Below, piece by piece: positions 23,201 through 34,700 of a stretch of 64,000 nucleotides of DNA. This stretch comes from Lineus longissimus (taxonomy: Eukaryota; Nemertea; Pilidiophora; Heteronemertea; Lineidae). The notes under the pieces were generated by a model. The model searched no databases. It saw nothing but the letters and a program-made list of their open reading frames with translations, and had not been told where the DNA came from. Each line of letters starts with the position of its first letter. Position 1 is the first letter of the stretch. The position numbers were made by a program, and so were the translations under genes. Location of the stretch: assembly GCF_910592395.1 (NCBI RefSeq), contig NC_088312.1, positions 9,610,001 to 9,674,000 of the forward strand, written 5' to 3'.

Positions 23201-26200
23201 CGAATCGCCACTACTAACGATCAATATATAATTCAGCAATGACCTGTTTTATTCATAGACGAGAGATCTTTCATAACAGATATCAGCGATTATAATTGCA
23301 GGTCACGGTGACTTTAATCACTGTTTGCGTGGTGTTTAACTGATAGAGGAAACAAGACCAAAAGCAAGGAAAATATCCAGGAAAATAGCCAGTGACAAAT
23401 TAATGTACCCATCTGGGACTCCACTAGTCTCCATTACCATGATAAATGGGACTAAAACATCCAGCGACTTGTTGTCTCTACTTTGCCTTAGTAAAAATTC
23501 CCTCATTTATAGTTTAGTATAAATAAAGGACCATGCACTGTTAGTATAGGTAATTCCCATGCACCCCCTCCCACATGGCAACTGTCATTAGGTACATGTA
23601 GCACATGTAGCACTTGCAGGCAAAATTTACAGTCACGCTGCCTTCCGACGACTAAATATTTAGTAGATTCACACACAAACACACAGTACACGATTATTAC
23701 TATGCTAATGTGAGAATTGTGTTAAGACAGGCAACAGGTGCTCCAGCTTGATTAGATGATTTACAATAATGCAGACAGGCACAAAGGCTTATAACATACA
23801 TGTACACAGAGATAGAGTAGATCATAGAACTCGAGACAACACTCGTCTATCGCCAGGATTTAATCACAAATACTTTTTTATCACAATCAGAATTTGCACG
23901 AGCCGGGAAAAGATAATGCAAAAGAACACTCAGGCTAGAACAGAACTAGAATAGAATCTTGAACAAGGACTGCAGACTCAGATCAACTAGCTGGTACAGA
24001 CAGTGGCTCCTTTAAATGATGCTAAGTAACAGTAGTTCATGGTGACTGACAGAAGATACAGAGACAACCTGAGGTCATTTACTAGAGGACTAGTCTCCAT
24101 ACATGTAGCAATCATCAAACCTTTTAGATCAGATACAACCACATCTATCTTAACCATGTATCTATACTGCTCCAAATGTAAACCTATTTGGATTTCAATC
24201 ACCAGTTTTCATCATACAGCCCCAAGAGGATATATAGTAGATTCCACAATAAACACACTAAACCATTGAATAGAAACCAGAACAACACTTGAGTATCACT
24301 GAACACTCACGGCAAGATAGCTCCTATTTCAGTGTCAACCTCATTACAACATTCACCAACATTCTTCTACATCATTTTTTAATGGAATTTATCATATATC
24401 GTACAGTGCAGGTAGTCATATTCACAATTGCTATCAGGGGATAATTTTCAAAGCAGTCTATGAAAACTCTAATTCTAAAGCCTAACTATGTGTAATAATC
24501 ATATATTATTTGTAAAGGATATCTAGCAGGTGAGTCTCGCATCGCATGGAGAAAATTCTTTTCCTGTGCACCTGAAATTATATGGAAAAAACTTCAAACA
24601 ATGAAATTACAGTGGAAACCTTACAAAACATTGCTTTAAGTACACTCTGGGATTGCCAGGTCAATCCAACAAGAAGATGATGTTTTCAAATCTCTTTTTA
24701 TCAAACCTACATGTATTAAGACAGAGACATTTGGAGCCAGTTCACCTGAACAACTTCTACTTGACTACTGCTTAGAGCATACAGAACTGACTCACTCAGT
24801 TGCCCATCAACTTGGAAGGCAATTTTCCTCGTGAAAAAAATATAACACAAGGAATTATACTTACTGAGTATAAGATGTGTGATGACGCATGCAAATATGT
24901 ATATACACAACACGGAGAGTGATAGGATGAACATGTAAAAATAACGATAATTCCTCTTGCCGACACAGTTGCCAACCCATGGACAGTGGTGATCGAATCT
25001 CTCTGAAAGAAAAGAATGAAGATGAGCATATAAACATACACATGAATAACAGCTTACATGAAAAGCAGAAATGCGAAAGAAGACGCTCTGTCCTCATAAA
25101 TTATTTGATGAGACTTGCTGACACTTGTTAAGAGTAATTACTGCCTAAGTTCACCAGTCGTGTTGAAAATAACATCTCTCAGGGGTGTTTGTTAGAAGTG
25201 ATTTATACTTACCAACACAGTTATCACAGATGCTGCAATGCGAGGCCCTAGGAGGGCGGAATATTTTACAAGTGAAACAGTATTTCAATTTAACAACTTG
25301 ACCACGGATGACGACTTCTTTCGTGCGAGGTGGTGGCCGATACGTCCCGGGAGACCCAGCAGCAGGGATTTCTAGAATCAATACAAACAAATGTTTCAGG
25401 AGAAAAAAGATAATATGTGACGCAAATTGGCAAGAACTTTGCAACTCTATCCATCTGAACCAAAAAGTCACGACTGTTCCACCATGTCCTTGCCTCAAGA
25501 AAAGTTAATGTTGGCCAATATTCTGTATTCATACATGCATCCAGTTTGTCACAATTACTTTTCTGGCATAACAACATATTATAAAACTAAAAGAACAAAA
25601 TTTCTATTCCCAGCAGCAACAGTCTATTGTCGGCTGCTTCCATAAGTTGATACATTATGTAGACTTTTTCAGTTTATGTATGACAGTGGGAAAAAATCTG
25701 TGCAGTTAAATAGATTAGAAGCACAGTTAGTCAATCACATCTTGCGGATGATGAGTCACTTCTTCAAGGCATGCGCTGGATTTTAAAGGTTATCCGCCAT
25801 TTTAATCAAAAACCAAATTGTTATTATTGCAAACAGGGCATTATTGATAAGACTAGAATACAACTTCTTTAAAAATTATATGAACAGAGTAAAGGAATCC
25901 ATTTGTTTATAATTCAAGCAGAGTTAGAAAATAATTGTAGGACAAACTATTAAACAGTGATAACCCATGTTGGTGAAAGTATTCAGTTAGATGACAACAA
26001 AATTGAGCACCTATTTCCGCTCATAAAACATAGGATGATGATACATAATGCGCGCATAAGAGTGCCACAGCCATGTCAGGTTTTTTAAAAGTTAGCCCAT
26101 AATACAGTTATTGTCAATAGTCATGACAGTGGGATGGAACATTACAACTGCACACATTACATGAGAAATAGATCCAAAAACTAGACCCTTTGGAAAACCT

Positions 26201-27427
26201 TGCCCCAGGCCTAAAGTGTAAAACAAGCTTACCTATTTGTCTTTCTAAGTCAGCTGCTTCATCAGGGGTGGCCCTGGGTATCACCCCTGGATCACTGAAG
26301 CTTGTGCGAAACAATGTAGACATGACGAATATGAAGATTAGACAAGCTATCACTGGTATGACTGGTGATAATTCCGTTGCTAGATATGGACAGCTGTAAC
26401 AGAATTGAAAATGAGATTAAGATTTCTCCCTGTATTTTATCATTTGACATTTGAAAGGAAACTGAGCGAAGCTTCTGTTCAGAATAGTAAAACCACTGAT
26501 AATAAGTAATTGATAAGCTGCTTCCTGATCATCCTGGCCTCCCAACTCCTACTAGCCTACATACGTACTGTCAAGTGTATTGCAGATCTGAGGACCCTAA
26601 GATGTGCAACAGACAACTTTAATATTTACTCTGAATCAAAATGGTTATTGTTTGCCGTTAGGCGTTGGTTATGTTGGTGATAGGCGTGTTCTAACAGGTA
26701 TTTGTCTAGATATTTTAAACATTTCCCTCTCCACCAATTGCACACTAGGGATAGGCCTAGCCCTACCAGTGCCAGTACTAAACAAGAAATGCATTGGCTT
26801 ACAATTACATATCTCTAGGATCTGGTCGTAAACAAGCATAGTGAGACGTGAAAAAAGTTGAGTAGGATGACAAGTAAGACGCTTGAGTCAAAATGTAACG
26901 TTGATGCTGTCAACCTTACTTAATTCTACCATAGCTTGAAGAAGTTACGGACAACGCCATATAATATGGTGGTCATCATCATATGATTTAGGTGGCACTT
27001 CATTAACATTACAGGATGGCGAGTTACAAAGGAAAGCAATGACAACACCAATACAAAGACGAGAACCGTCAGTGACAGGGTCGTCCACACATAAGGGATG
27101 ATAAGCATGGTAAGTGACCTGCGTTGACAACGACAACGTCAATGTGAATGAGTGTCAATCAACTTTTAATTTTACTTACTCGAAGGCAAAGAACAGGCCC
27201 GATGTTACAATGATCAACACACATGTCAGATAGAATATTCCAGTCTGCCGGGCCATCATCACTCTGCCATTGCAGCAGAACTTGTTCCGGCCTGGGAATA
27301 CCTGCCATTTTCGTACAGATTTTGGCATCTTTGTGAGATCTTCCTCGGAAAGTTTGGTAGGCGATTCAGTCAAAACAGGAGTGTAAGACGAATCTTTCAT
27401 GGACACTGGAAGACTTAAACTAGACAT
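11283..27427 (-). CDS. ZDHHC14: DHHC palmitoyltransferase of the ZDHHC9/14/18 group with five alternative TM4 exons
   Basis: Shared exons on - : 27180-27427 (ATG), 26233-26393, 25213-25371, 24865-25002, 24523-24571, [one of five 103-nt exons], 16092-16201, 15539-15686, 15151-15250, 11283-11440 (stop). With any one alternative exon the phases close to 457 aa. Seen: [13 protein letters not shown] then TM1 (about 58-80); TM2 and [30 protein letters not shown]; the Cys-rich zinc domain [18 protein letters not shown] with DHHC at 193-196 and [16 protein letters not shown]3; [10 protein letters not shown] loop; TM4 with TTNED (282-286); NCCNVLCGP; a Ser/Thr-rich cytosolic tail. The family transfers palmitate to cytosolic cysteines at Golgi and plasma membranes via the DHHC Cys. 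Head to head with TMEM242, as in human, which favours ZDHHC14. Most introns are GT-AG; the one after 24523 is U12-type. Confidence 0.92.
11951..12048. repeat. 49-bp perfect tandem duplication
   Basis: Two identical 49-bp copies (11951-11999 and 12000-12048), each starting AAGGGTATGGGTGTGG, in the last ZDHHC14 intron. The identity implies a recent duplication. Confidence 0.95.
12291..12363 (-). other. Possible 73-nt frame-breaking cassette exon (weak)
   Basis: It is flanked by TTTCCAG and GTGAGT on - . If included after 15151 it would add about 14 residues (starting GESASAQS) and reach a TAA, truncating the cytosolic tail. Splice signals only; no family support. Confidence 0.2.
14823..15056 (-). 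CDS. Possible 234-nt cassette exon in the ZDHHC14 tail (weak)
   Basis: Between shared exons ending 15151 and starting 11440, this stretch is open, has acceptor-like GTAG, a good donor GTAAGTGAA, and phase 1 on both sides, so it could be included without breaking frame. It ends near [16 protein letters not shown]. No known homologue in the family tail; it may be a chance open intron. Confidence 0.18.
17866..17968 (-). CDS. ZDHHC14: Alternative TM4 exon E
   Basis: 103 nt. Branch GACCTTAAC (17985-17977), acceptor GCTCAC; AG+C again gives Ser. It reads [20 protein letters not shown], then [14 protein letters not shown], then donor GTAAGT. It shares M-x-Y-HT with exon D and ICQ with exon C, so C, D and E look like a subgroup. 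Confidence 0.86.
18731..18833 (-). CDS. ZDHHC14: Alternative TM4 exon D
   Basis: 103 nt. The branch TTCCTTAAC (18851-18843) is perfect; the acceptor is GTGCAG, so this copy would use an AT-AG border where the others use AT-AC. It reads [20 protein letters not shown], then [14 protein letters not shown], then donor GTAAGT. AGF before His is replaced by MVY and the last residue is Ser, not Asp. Confidence 0.83.
19481..19583 (-). CDS. ZDHHC14: Alternative TM4 exon C
   Basis: 103 nt. The branch TTCCTTAAC (19601-19593) matches the U12 consensus exactly; the acceptor is TTGCAC. It reads [20 protein letters not shown], then [14 protein letters not shown], then donor GTAAGT. It keeps Trp, G-x-AGFHT and the STNE form of the TTxE motif. 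A Pro sits in mid-helix where exon A has Ile. Confidence 0.88.
20578..20680 (-). CDS. ZDHHC14: Alternative TM4 exon B
   Basis: 103 nt, same phase as exon A. The branch TCCTTAAC (20699-20692) is followed 12 nt later by acceptor CGCAC. It reads [20 protein letters not shown], then [14 protein letters not shown], then donor GTAAGT. An Asp lies inside the membrane span and the conserved Trp is Leu, so it is the most divergent in its first half. The half after GMAGFHT is well kept. TTNE has become STNE. Confidence 0.85.
22402..22504 (-). CDS. ZDHHC14: Alternative TM4 exon A (canonical form)
   Basis: 103 nt. Upstream on - is branch-like TATCCTTAAT (22524-22515), then acceptor GCCAC. The exon completes Ser and reads [20 protein letters not shown], then [14 protein letters not shown], and stops at donor GTGAGT. 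It is the copy closest to the vertebrate sequence (LEAVVCFFSVWSIVGL, NQTTNED) and keeps the intact TTxE motif (TTNE) that packs against the DHHC domain in this enzyme family. It lies first in transcription order. Confidence 0.9.
24514..24522 (-). promoter_or_regulatory. U12-type (minor spliceosome) 5' splice site ATATCCTTT
   Basis: Reading -, the intron begins ATATCCTTTA. This is the full consensus of AT-AC U12 introns ([A/G]TATCCTTT). It is the only way to end exon 5 with the correct frame: no GT or GC lies in a usable phase before the in-frame stop. Confidence 0.88.
24523..24571 (-). CDS. ZDHHC14: ZDHHC14 exon 5 (loop before TM4), ends at a U12 donor
   Basis: The acceptor TTTCAG precedes GTGCACAG. 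With the A carried from exon 4 it reads [16 protein letters not shown], matching the loop I recall in human ZDHHC14 (FLNALKDSPAS). It ends in phase 2 (AG), which each downstream alternative exon completes with T or C to Ser. No GT follows; instead the intron opens with ATATCC. Confidence 0.85.
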
Positions 27428-27741
27428 AGATCTCCCAAATATGAATCAATATGGTTCCTTTAATAACTAATTTATGTTTTGAACCCACTAACGGCGTTCC
27501 ATGACGAGTATTTCGGGCAATTTCTGCCATAAATTGAAAGGTTTTCGTTGCAAAATTCGAGAAATTCGTGAATTTCTTCGCAATTTCCCTGAAGTTCCGA
27601 TGTCCACCAATTTTGTGGGGGAAATCAAACATGGCCGTTCGTAGGTGCAAATGACGTCACAGCGTGGAATTCCGTCAATCATCGTTCAGTATCTATTTTA
27701 AGATCATACTCACGTGTCTTTGAACAGTTCATCTACATGTA

Positions 27742-27834
27742 CTACAGGGTGGCCCAGAATTATTTTCCCTCACATAATGGATACACAATAGAATTCTATT
27801 ATGTAAGGTAAAACCTTTCTTGGGCACCCTGTAG
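27742..27834. mobile_element. MITE-like element, 93 bp
   Basis: The left end CTACAGGGTGGCCCAGAA and the reverse complement of the right end, CTACAGGGTGCCCAAGA, match except for one indel and a substitution. CAGGGTG-CCCA ends are typical of small non-autonomous DNA transposons. No coding capacity. Confidence 0.55.
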
Positions 27835-28349
27835 AGTTTCGTGAGTTTCAGTCCTCATCAGCCTCAGGTAGGCCAATGATTTTGACAGGACCCCAGCTGG
27901 CACTATCTGAGCTGTAAAAATGTGGAACTACCCAACATGAGTGATCAAACGATCTCAAAACATTGCGGGTATGACCACATCTTGCGTAGTACAAGTTATT
28001 CCCGCCAAAAAACTTACCGACAGCACCGATAGTGGCGCTCAGGTCACATTATCCCGACTTGGATATAAAAATAGATTTTATGAGAAAATACTTTCCCCAC
28101 AAAATTGGTGGACAGAGGAACTTCAGGGAAATTGCTATTTCTTCCGAATGAACCAATACACGCATGCGCGATTGGCCCCTTATGGTCCTGACAATATTTC
28201 ACAATCCCCTAAAATGTTTAATAATCCCTTATCAACAAGTATGAATCACTTAGAGCAACCATAGGAGACTAGAACATGGTATCTGCGATGTAATTCCCCA
28301 GACAGGATAGCTCTTATGCAGCAATAGTTAGATTTGTGATTCATCCCAA

Positions 28350-28371
28350 AGGTCAGTAGGTCAAAAGGTCA
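28350..28371 (+). promoter_or_regulatory. Triple AGGTCA direct repeat with 2-bp spacers (DR2 x 2)
   Basis: AGGTCA at 28350-28355, 28358-28363 and 28366-28371, period exactly 8 bp, 20 bp before the TMEM242 start codon. AGGTCA is the nuclear-receptor half site and DR2 is a known spacing for RAR/RXR-type dimers. Function is inferred. Confidence 0.4.
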
Positions 28372-28391
28372 GGGCCGATTAAAAAGGCAAC

Positions 28392-29807
28392 ATGGCCAGA
28401 AAAGAAAATTTTGATTTCCAAATTTCTGATCCCTCAAAGGCATTACAAACCGAAATAAATATCGAAGCACAACGACAGGAACGCTTGTCTAAACTGAAAA
28501 GTATGTTTTGATCATTTTACATACGTTGACAACTAAATCTAGCACACTTTATTTGACATTGAGTGCGGTATGTTCATCTCTGGTATACTTGTACTGTGCA
28601 GTGTACTGATTACAGTGTCCTGTCATTGGAAAGCATTGCACTGTTGCAGCTCCAGTACATTACACCGTAGATACGTCTTACATGTATAAGGGTGTGTTCA
28701 ATAAAGCATGATTGATTGGCAGATCTTGCAGATATTGTCTTTAGTCTCCGCATAATTTTGGCATGCCTATGAGTAGGCCTAATCATGTATCACTGACATC
28801 ACTCGTCAGTTATACAGTGCAGAGGTCAGACACAAGTTTACTGGTACTTCAGTGCGACAGTTGTTTCCGCCAACTTCACATTTCCAGGAAAAAGCCTAAA
28901 TTAAAGAATTGCTTTAGATTTCTATTTCTCTCATATATTATAACCCTTGATTGACTGTAAAGACAATATTTTGTTTTCAGGGGCAATGTTCCTGGCAAGC
29001 ATTACTGGCATGTCTGCACTGGTGGGATTTGGCTTCACAGTTGCCTTGGCAAAAAGGAAGGATCCAACCACATTTACCAAGGTGAGGACTTTTGAATATA
29101 CTTAAATTTCTATTGATGGTGTGATACAACAGATTTTGCAAGTTTTTCCCAAGTCACCAATAAGGTCAGTGACTTTGAGTTCACTGGAATTGCATTATAG
29201 TTGTTGGCCTTTTCTCATCTTTGCCTCTTTGTGTTACAGAGTTTGATTGGAAGTCGTGATTTGCCAGAAAGTGGGACTTCATTGGCTCTGCGAGCTCTTG
29301 CCTGGGGGACATTCTATTCGGTTTCCGGTGTCTCCTTGCTCTGTTTTGGTGTATACAAGTTGTCAGGAGCTGAAAGTGTAAGTGTTTACTACTGGATAAA
29401 GTCGAGGCAATGAATAACAGTACCTTTATTGGGCCATCAAGCTTTCATGTCTATTTTGAGGACAATCAAGTTATTTACTTCCCTTTGAAATGGTTATTTT
29501 TGCTAGGTGGAAGGGCAATCTTGAAGCTAACCAGAGGAAGTATTGGTAGGTTGTGGACATCAGCTGTCAGAAGAGCAATACATTACAAATGAAATCTCTG
29601 TACAACACATTGTAATTTGACGGTGAATTTTTCTTGGTGTTTTTCCAGATGAAAGATTTTACTCGCAAGATTCAGTCAATTATGCCAAAAGTTCCCAAAA
29701 AACCTCAAGAGCAGCAGGGAAAGAGTGATTTCAAGACTGTACGTGAACTGGTCAATTATCTCATCGATGAAGATGAGAAGAACAAGAAGGAGGGAAAGAA
29801 AACTTGA
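28392..29807 (+). CDS. TMEM242: Transmembrane protein 242
   Basis: Four exons: 28392-28500, 28981-29081, 29240-29377, 29649-29807; GT-AG, phases agree, 168 aa. Two membrane segments are visible: MFLASITGMSALVGFGFTVA near residues 39-58 and the SVSGVSLLCFGVYKL region. The family hallmark LPESGTSLALRALAWG is almost identical to the human LPESGSSLALRALGWG, followed by MKDFTRKIQSIMPKVPK (human MNDFRSKMQSIFPTIPK). The Lys/Glu-rich tail is longer than in human. TMEM242 is an inner mitochondrial membrane protein that helps build the ATP-synthase c-ring with TMEM70. Possible poly(A) signals: 30069-30074 and 31102-31107. Confidence 0.93.
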
Positions 29808-31753
29808 AGTTGGTCGTTATTGCATGGGAGGAGGATCAGTGGGGTCATGTCATGGCGGGCCTTCACAGGACTGACTTTACTTGCGCCAGCTGTGTGTGAC
29901 TGGTCATACACTGCTGCTTGTGCTGAGATGACTTTAGTTCAGCCAGATTGTCATGACTGCGCTTGACAGGATTGCAGCAAGTCTCAAGATGACTTTGACT
30001 CAATCTGATGTTGTGGTAGGCCTTGACAGGAAATCACCTTGTCTAAGATGGAATTTCTAGCAATTGTCAATAAAAATGGTAATGTCCATCAGATTTGGGA
30101 GAGTGAAAGAAGATTGGCTGCTTTTGGTCCAAATCTGAAAAAATGATGAATGGAAAGTCTTGATGTTTGTGATATCAAAGGCATAAAAGCCGAATCAATA
30201 TTTTCTCCTCATCATTAAGGGTTTACAATGCAAAGACATTTGGGAAAATTATGTTGGAAGAGCAAAATGAAGACCTTTTTGAATTATTGTTTAAGAAACC
30301 TTTTAATGATGAATAAAAGTGTTAAGTTTTTGAAATCAAGTGTTTGTTCTGTAGTACTACTTTGCTTTATGGGAGAAAAGACCTGATGGCGAGACCAGAA
30401 ACAAGATATTGAGTTGTTTCTCTGGAAACGCTCATCACAATGGATATTTGTCCATCTACATGTAATCTTGGTCAGGACATACACATCCATGTATCGCTAA
30501 TCGTCCTCAAATGGGTATCCAGCTTCTTAAGGGCATTCCTGTGATGGTGATTATCCTCATGATGAATCTTCAGGCCTTCAGGAGGGGCACAACCATGTAT
30601 GACTATTCATCCTCATAATCTGAGCGTACACTGGGGATCAAAATGAATATGCTGGGTACCAGCTGCTGGAAATTGATAATAGTGTAGTAATAGATAAGTA
30701 TAGAAAGACAACATGTATATGGTCCAATATCGTGTGACTGACCTGCATATACATGTATATAGGCACAATTAGCACACGTGGAAGCAAGTTTCTCTGAACA
30801 CGCACACACTATGATATCTGTCCGTCGGATGTTCCTGCAGCATTTGGACCCCCCCCCCCCAACAGGACTACTCTTCTTGACCTGGAGACCCTTAGAACAG
30901 TCATCCTGACATGAGGCTTCGGTTCAGAGATTATATTCAGTCATCTGTGTCTAATCAAGACCCATCTACCAACATCATTTGTGCATCATTACATTGCATT
31001 GTAGCTCGTTTCTCTTTTGAGTGGACAAGTCCACACACAACTTGGGACATTCCTGGGACGCATTGCTGCTACTTATAAACCCAAGTCAAAGTGGACAAGG
31101 AAATAAAAAGAACGCTTTTTTTCTTAACTTATCACACTAATTTTAATAATAAACTTCTCATACATCGTAAAAAAATCGCGTCAAAAAAGGTTCCTGGCAC
31201 ATTTCATAGTCCATGCTGTCAGACACAGAATAATTGACTTTAAAGCACATTGAATTCTGGTTTGAATCTTATACCCAAAATATGACAATATTCTCTCAAA
31301 ACTATCACCAGATACAGCAAATAGCTGCGGACAAGGTTACAATGATTCACTAGAGATTCGATTTTTCGTTTATATACTGGACACAAAGATATTTTTCGTT
31401 CCTTATACAATTGTTTTGTAGAGTTATCTGAATACTCAAGACCCATTAACCTGCACAATGTTTTAGATTATTTGCAGTGAATGATGTGTGGACACACTCA
31501 ATGATGAGACGCAGGGAGAGACATCTTTCATCAACTGATTGAAAGAACATTTCACAACCGTATCAATCAACATTGGTTTATTCAGCAGATTATTACGATT
31601 TCTTCTTTAATTTTTTCACAATGCCGGCAATAGCGAACCATACAAGACGTACAAACTGAAAGTTTTCACAATTTTTCGTGAAGGACTGAGTGGTTTCGAT
31701 ATGACTGTCCATCACGTTATAAATACATATGATGAGAACAATGAAGACACCAG
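29808..31753. other. Convergent 3' UTR / intergenic interval, TMEM242 and CCT2
   Basis: No gene seen. AATAAA on + at 30069-30074, 30312-30317 and 31102-31107 could serve TMEM242. A run of about twelve C lies near 30849. The rest is AT-rich unique sequence. Confidence 0.4.
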
Positions 31754-34700
31754 TTACATGCAACGGTCTGGTGCGCGTTGTCGCGGTGCAGCCTTGATGA
31801 TGTCATCAACGCGAAGGATCATTTCAGCTGCTTCGGCGGCACTAAGTAGGACTTGGCGCTTGACTTGGAACGATTCACGAATTCCCATCTTCTCCATGTC
31901 ATCAACTGTCCCATCATTCATGTCTGAAACAAGACAGGGAACGCTATTTCAACAAACAGTACATTCACCAGCATCTGAGTTTTATTTTGGCCAACAAGAG
32001 AAATGCATACAGTCAAAGCTTTTTTCAACAGGAACCAGACTTTCTCACGGAAAAGTCCCTGAATACTTTGAATCACTCCACCGAATGTGAGAGCCCAAGT
32101 GAAATGTAAAAGGGCAATTGTAAGGACCAGCCCACTCCCTAACACTGACATAATCACTGCTGCATGTACATACATAAAACAATCAAACAAGTTGTTATTA
32201 GATGAAGCAGAAGCCTTTACTTACTAAGTCCCATTGTCTTTTCTCCAGCAGTGTGAACAGCTCGGAGTTGAGCCACCAAGTCGGCACTGTCATATCCAGC
32301 ATTATCCGCAATTATCGTAGGCAACTGGAAATACAATGTGGCATATGAAGCTATCAGGGTAACCCATCTCAAAGAGCATATGAAGAATCGGGGTAACCCA
32401 TCCAAAAAAGAACTATATAAAGTTTTAAAAAGTCTACAGATGGCATGTCTCCCACTAGAGCTGAAAGCTAAGTATCATCGAAACTTACCGTTCTTAGTGC
32501 CCTGGCGAATGCCTCCATTGCAACAGCTTCTTTCCCAGCAGTCTTGGCAGCAAGGGCACTGACAGCATTGGCCATCAACATCTCAGAGCATCCTGAGGGA
32601 AGAAAGAAAAACGTTCACCCTGAGTGAGAATAACATCAGAGAGACTAATCTTTCCTTTGTAAATGGTACCCAGGGTTGTTAAACAGTATAAATTGCAATG
32701 TTCCAAGCATCTTCCCGATTATTTCTATGAGCTTTTATTCAATCTTATGATAAGTGCTGTCATGTTATCTCAATAGCCTGCGCCAAGGTGTGATAGAGTT
32801 GTTAGTATTGTAGCTTGTCTCCACACTGTTTTAAGCCATGTTATACATTCAATCAATTCTTGCTCACCTCCACCGAAAACCGTCCTCGTTTCTTTCACGG
32901 TCTGCTGGAGCACACAGAGGGCATCATGCAGAGATCTCTCAGCCTCATCCAGAATCTGTTTGGTTGCTCCACGAAGGATAATGGTACAGGCTTCTCCTAG
33001 TGCCACACCTGAAGTGGTAAGAAATACATGTTGATTTCCAGAACGTGGTCAATGTCGCATTGTGATAAGAGTAAACCATATCATTGAGTTCAAAGAAAAT
33101 GGTTTGGGGGCCATAAATACTACAGGCAACCAAAGAAAGAAGGAATGCCAAGAATACAAAGAAATACAAACATTTCCTTCATATTAAAAACATAAGGAGG
33201 ATGATTGATAACTATAATTACTGATTCAACCAGGTGTCCTACTTACCAGAAAATCTGAGAAGTTTATCCTCTCCAATCATGACCTCTTCAATCGCGTCAC
33301 ACGTGCCAAGCTTGACTGTTTCAGGACTGTCGAATGTTGATGTGATTTCACCACCAGTGACAAGGGCTAAGCGTTCCACACCTTCAAAGTCTGCATGTTC
33401 TATGGCCATCACACCGTTATCGGCAAATAATTGTTCAGGGTAGTTATAGATCAGTTGTCTGGAAACAAAAGAATTATATACAATACATTTAAGGAACAAA
33501 ATGAAATCTGGGTAACTAAGCCAAGGCAATGGGTCCTGCTCTCAATCATGCTGACACCCAAGGCTGGAGGTTCATGAGTCATCAAGTGCCTAACTCGACG
33601 ACCAGTAATGAACTATCCTATTTGGTCTCATTCTCTACTGTCAATCATTTGCACATAGTTTCCAGTAACTGAGGGGTCAGCCAAAATGAGCAGTCAGTGA
33701 GAACGCTTTAACTCGAACCTTTGGTACCGGCAGCTTTGAAAGCACATATAGGACCTATACTGACCTGTTGATGAAGACATTGCATCCATGTTTACAAATC
33801 TTTTGCACCTTTTCCTTCATTTTTTCCTTCTCTGCCAATTCCAATTCTGCTACCTTGGAAACTGCATCTACTCGGACTCGGGACCCGAACACCTTTATCT
33901 TATCCGTGTCCATTGGAGTATTGGCAATAAGAATCTTGCAGTTTTCAACTTTTCGGGGTTGGTTAACACCTATCTTTTTATCTAAAAGGAAACCTGTAAG
34001 ATAGGAAATAACAATTAATAAAAGCTTCCCATATATTAGGCAGAACTGAAATGTAACTCAACAGTCAGCTTGTCACGTCTGTGCTTCTTTCTAGTTGTAG
34101 ATGCCAGGTGGATGTGTATGTCAACATACGCATGTATCAGCATTACAAAAGGAAGGAATCGCATCCAGCATGTGTTTCAAACATCTTACCTTCATCCAAG
34201 TACGAGTCAAGAAGAGATGACCCTAGTTTCTTGATAACTTGAATGGCATCTAAATTTCCGCTACTCTTGAGCCTGAGAATGGCATCAACAGCCAATTTAG
34301 CAAAATGGTCTTTGTGGTTGGTCAGGATTTTAGAACTTAATGTGGTTCTGGCGATGTTCATGAGATCTTCACGGAACTGAACTGGGTCAGTGCTGAAAGA
34401 GAATCGCGTTTGTTGTAAAATGAAATACGGAGAAAATTTCTGCTGATAAATACTGTTGAAGCCAGAAATCTGAAAAGGCAGGGTAAACCTGCTTACACAG
34501 GAGATGAGACACTCACCCATGATCCTGCGCAGCTTCAGCGAGAGCTCTTCTGGCTTCATCCGTAGCCTTCCTCCAGCCAGATATGACAGTCTGTGGATGC
34601 ATCTTCTGCGAGACCAACTGTTCGGCTTCCTGCAAGACAAATTATTTATTATGTAGGGGAACCTCCCTTAGCAGACACATTTCTATTAAGGACACCCTCT

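Larger units (their letters stand above)
27428..28391. promoter_or_regulatory. Shared divergent promoter interval, ZDHHC14 / TMEM242
   Basis: The two start codons are 964 bp apart, head to head. The interval holds a short inverted-repeat element (27742-27834) and a triple AGGTCA array (28350-28371). The promoter call is inference from geometry. Confidence 0.5.

Noticed and set aside
24716-24934. - strand open frame ending SSSQVEVVQ, at first taken as the loop exon before TM4
   Set aside because: No acceptor/donor pair gives the phases needed on both sides. The true loop exon with DSPA is at 24523-24571 and ends at a U12 donor, which fits exactly.
31701-32090. 129-codon open frame on +
   Set aside because: It is antisense to the last CCT2 exon; the - strand reading is clearly the gene.
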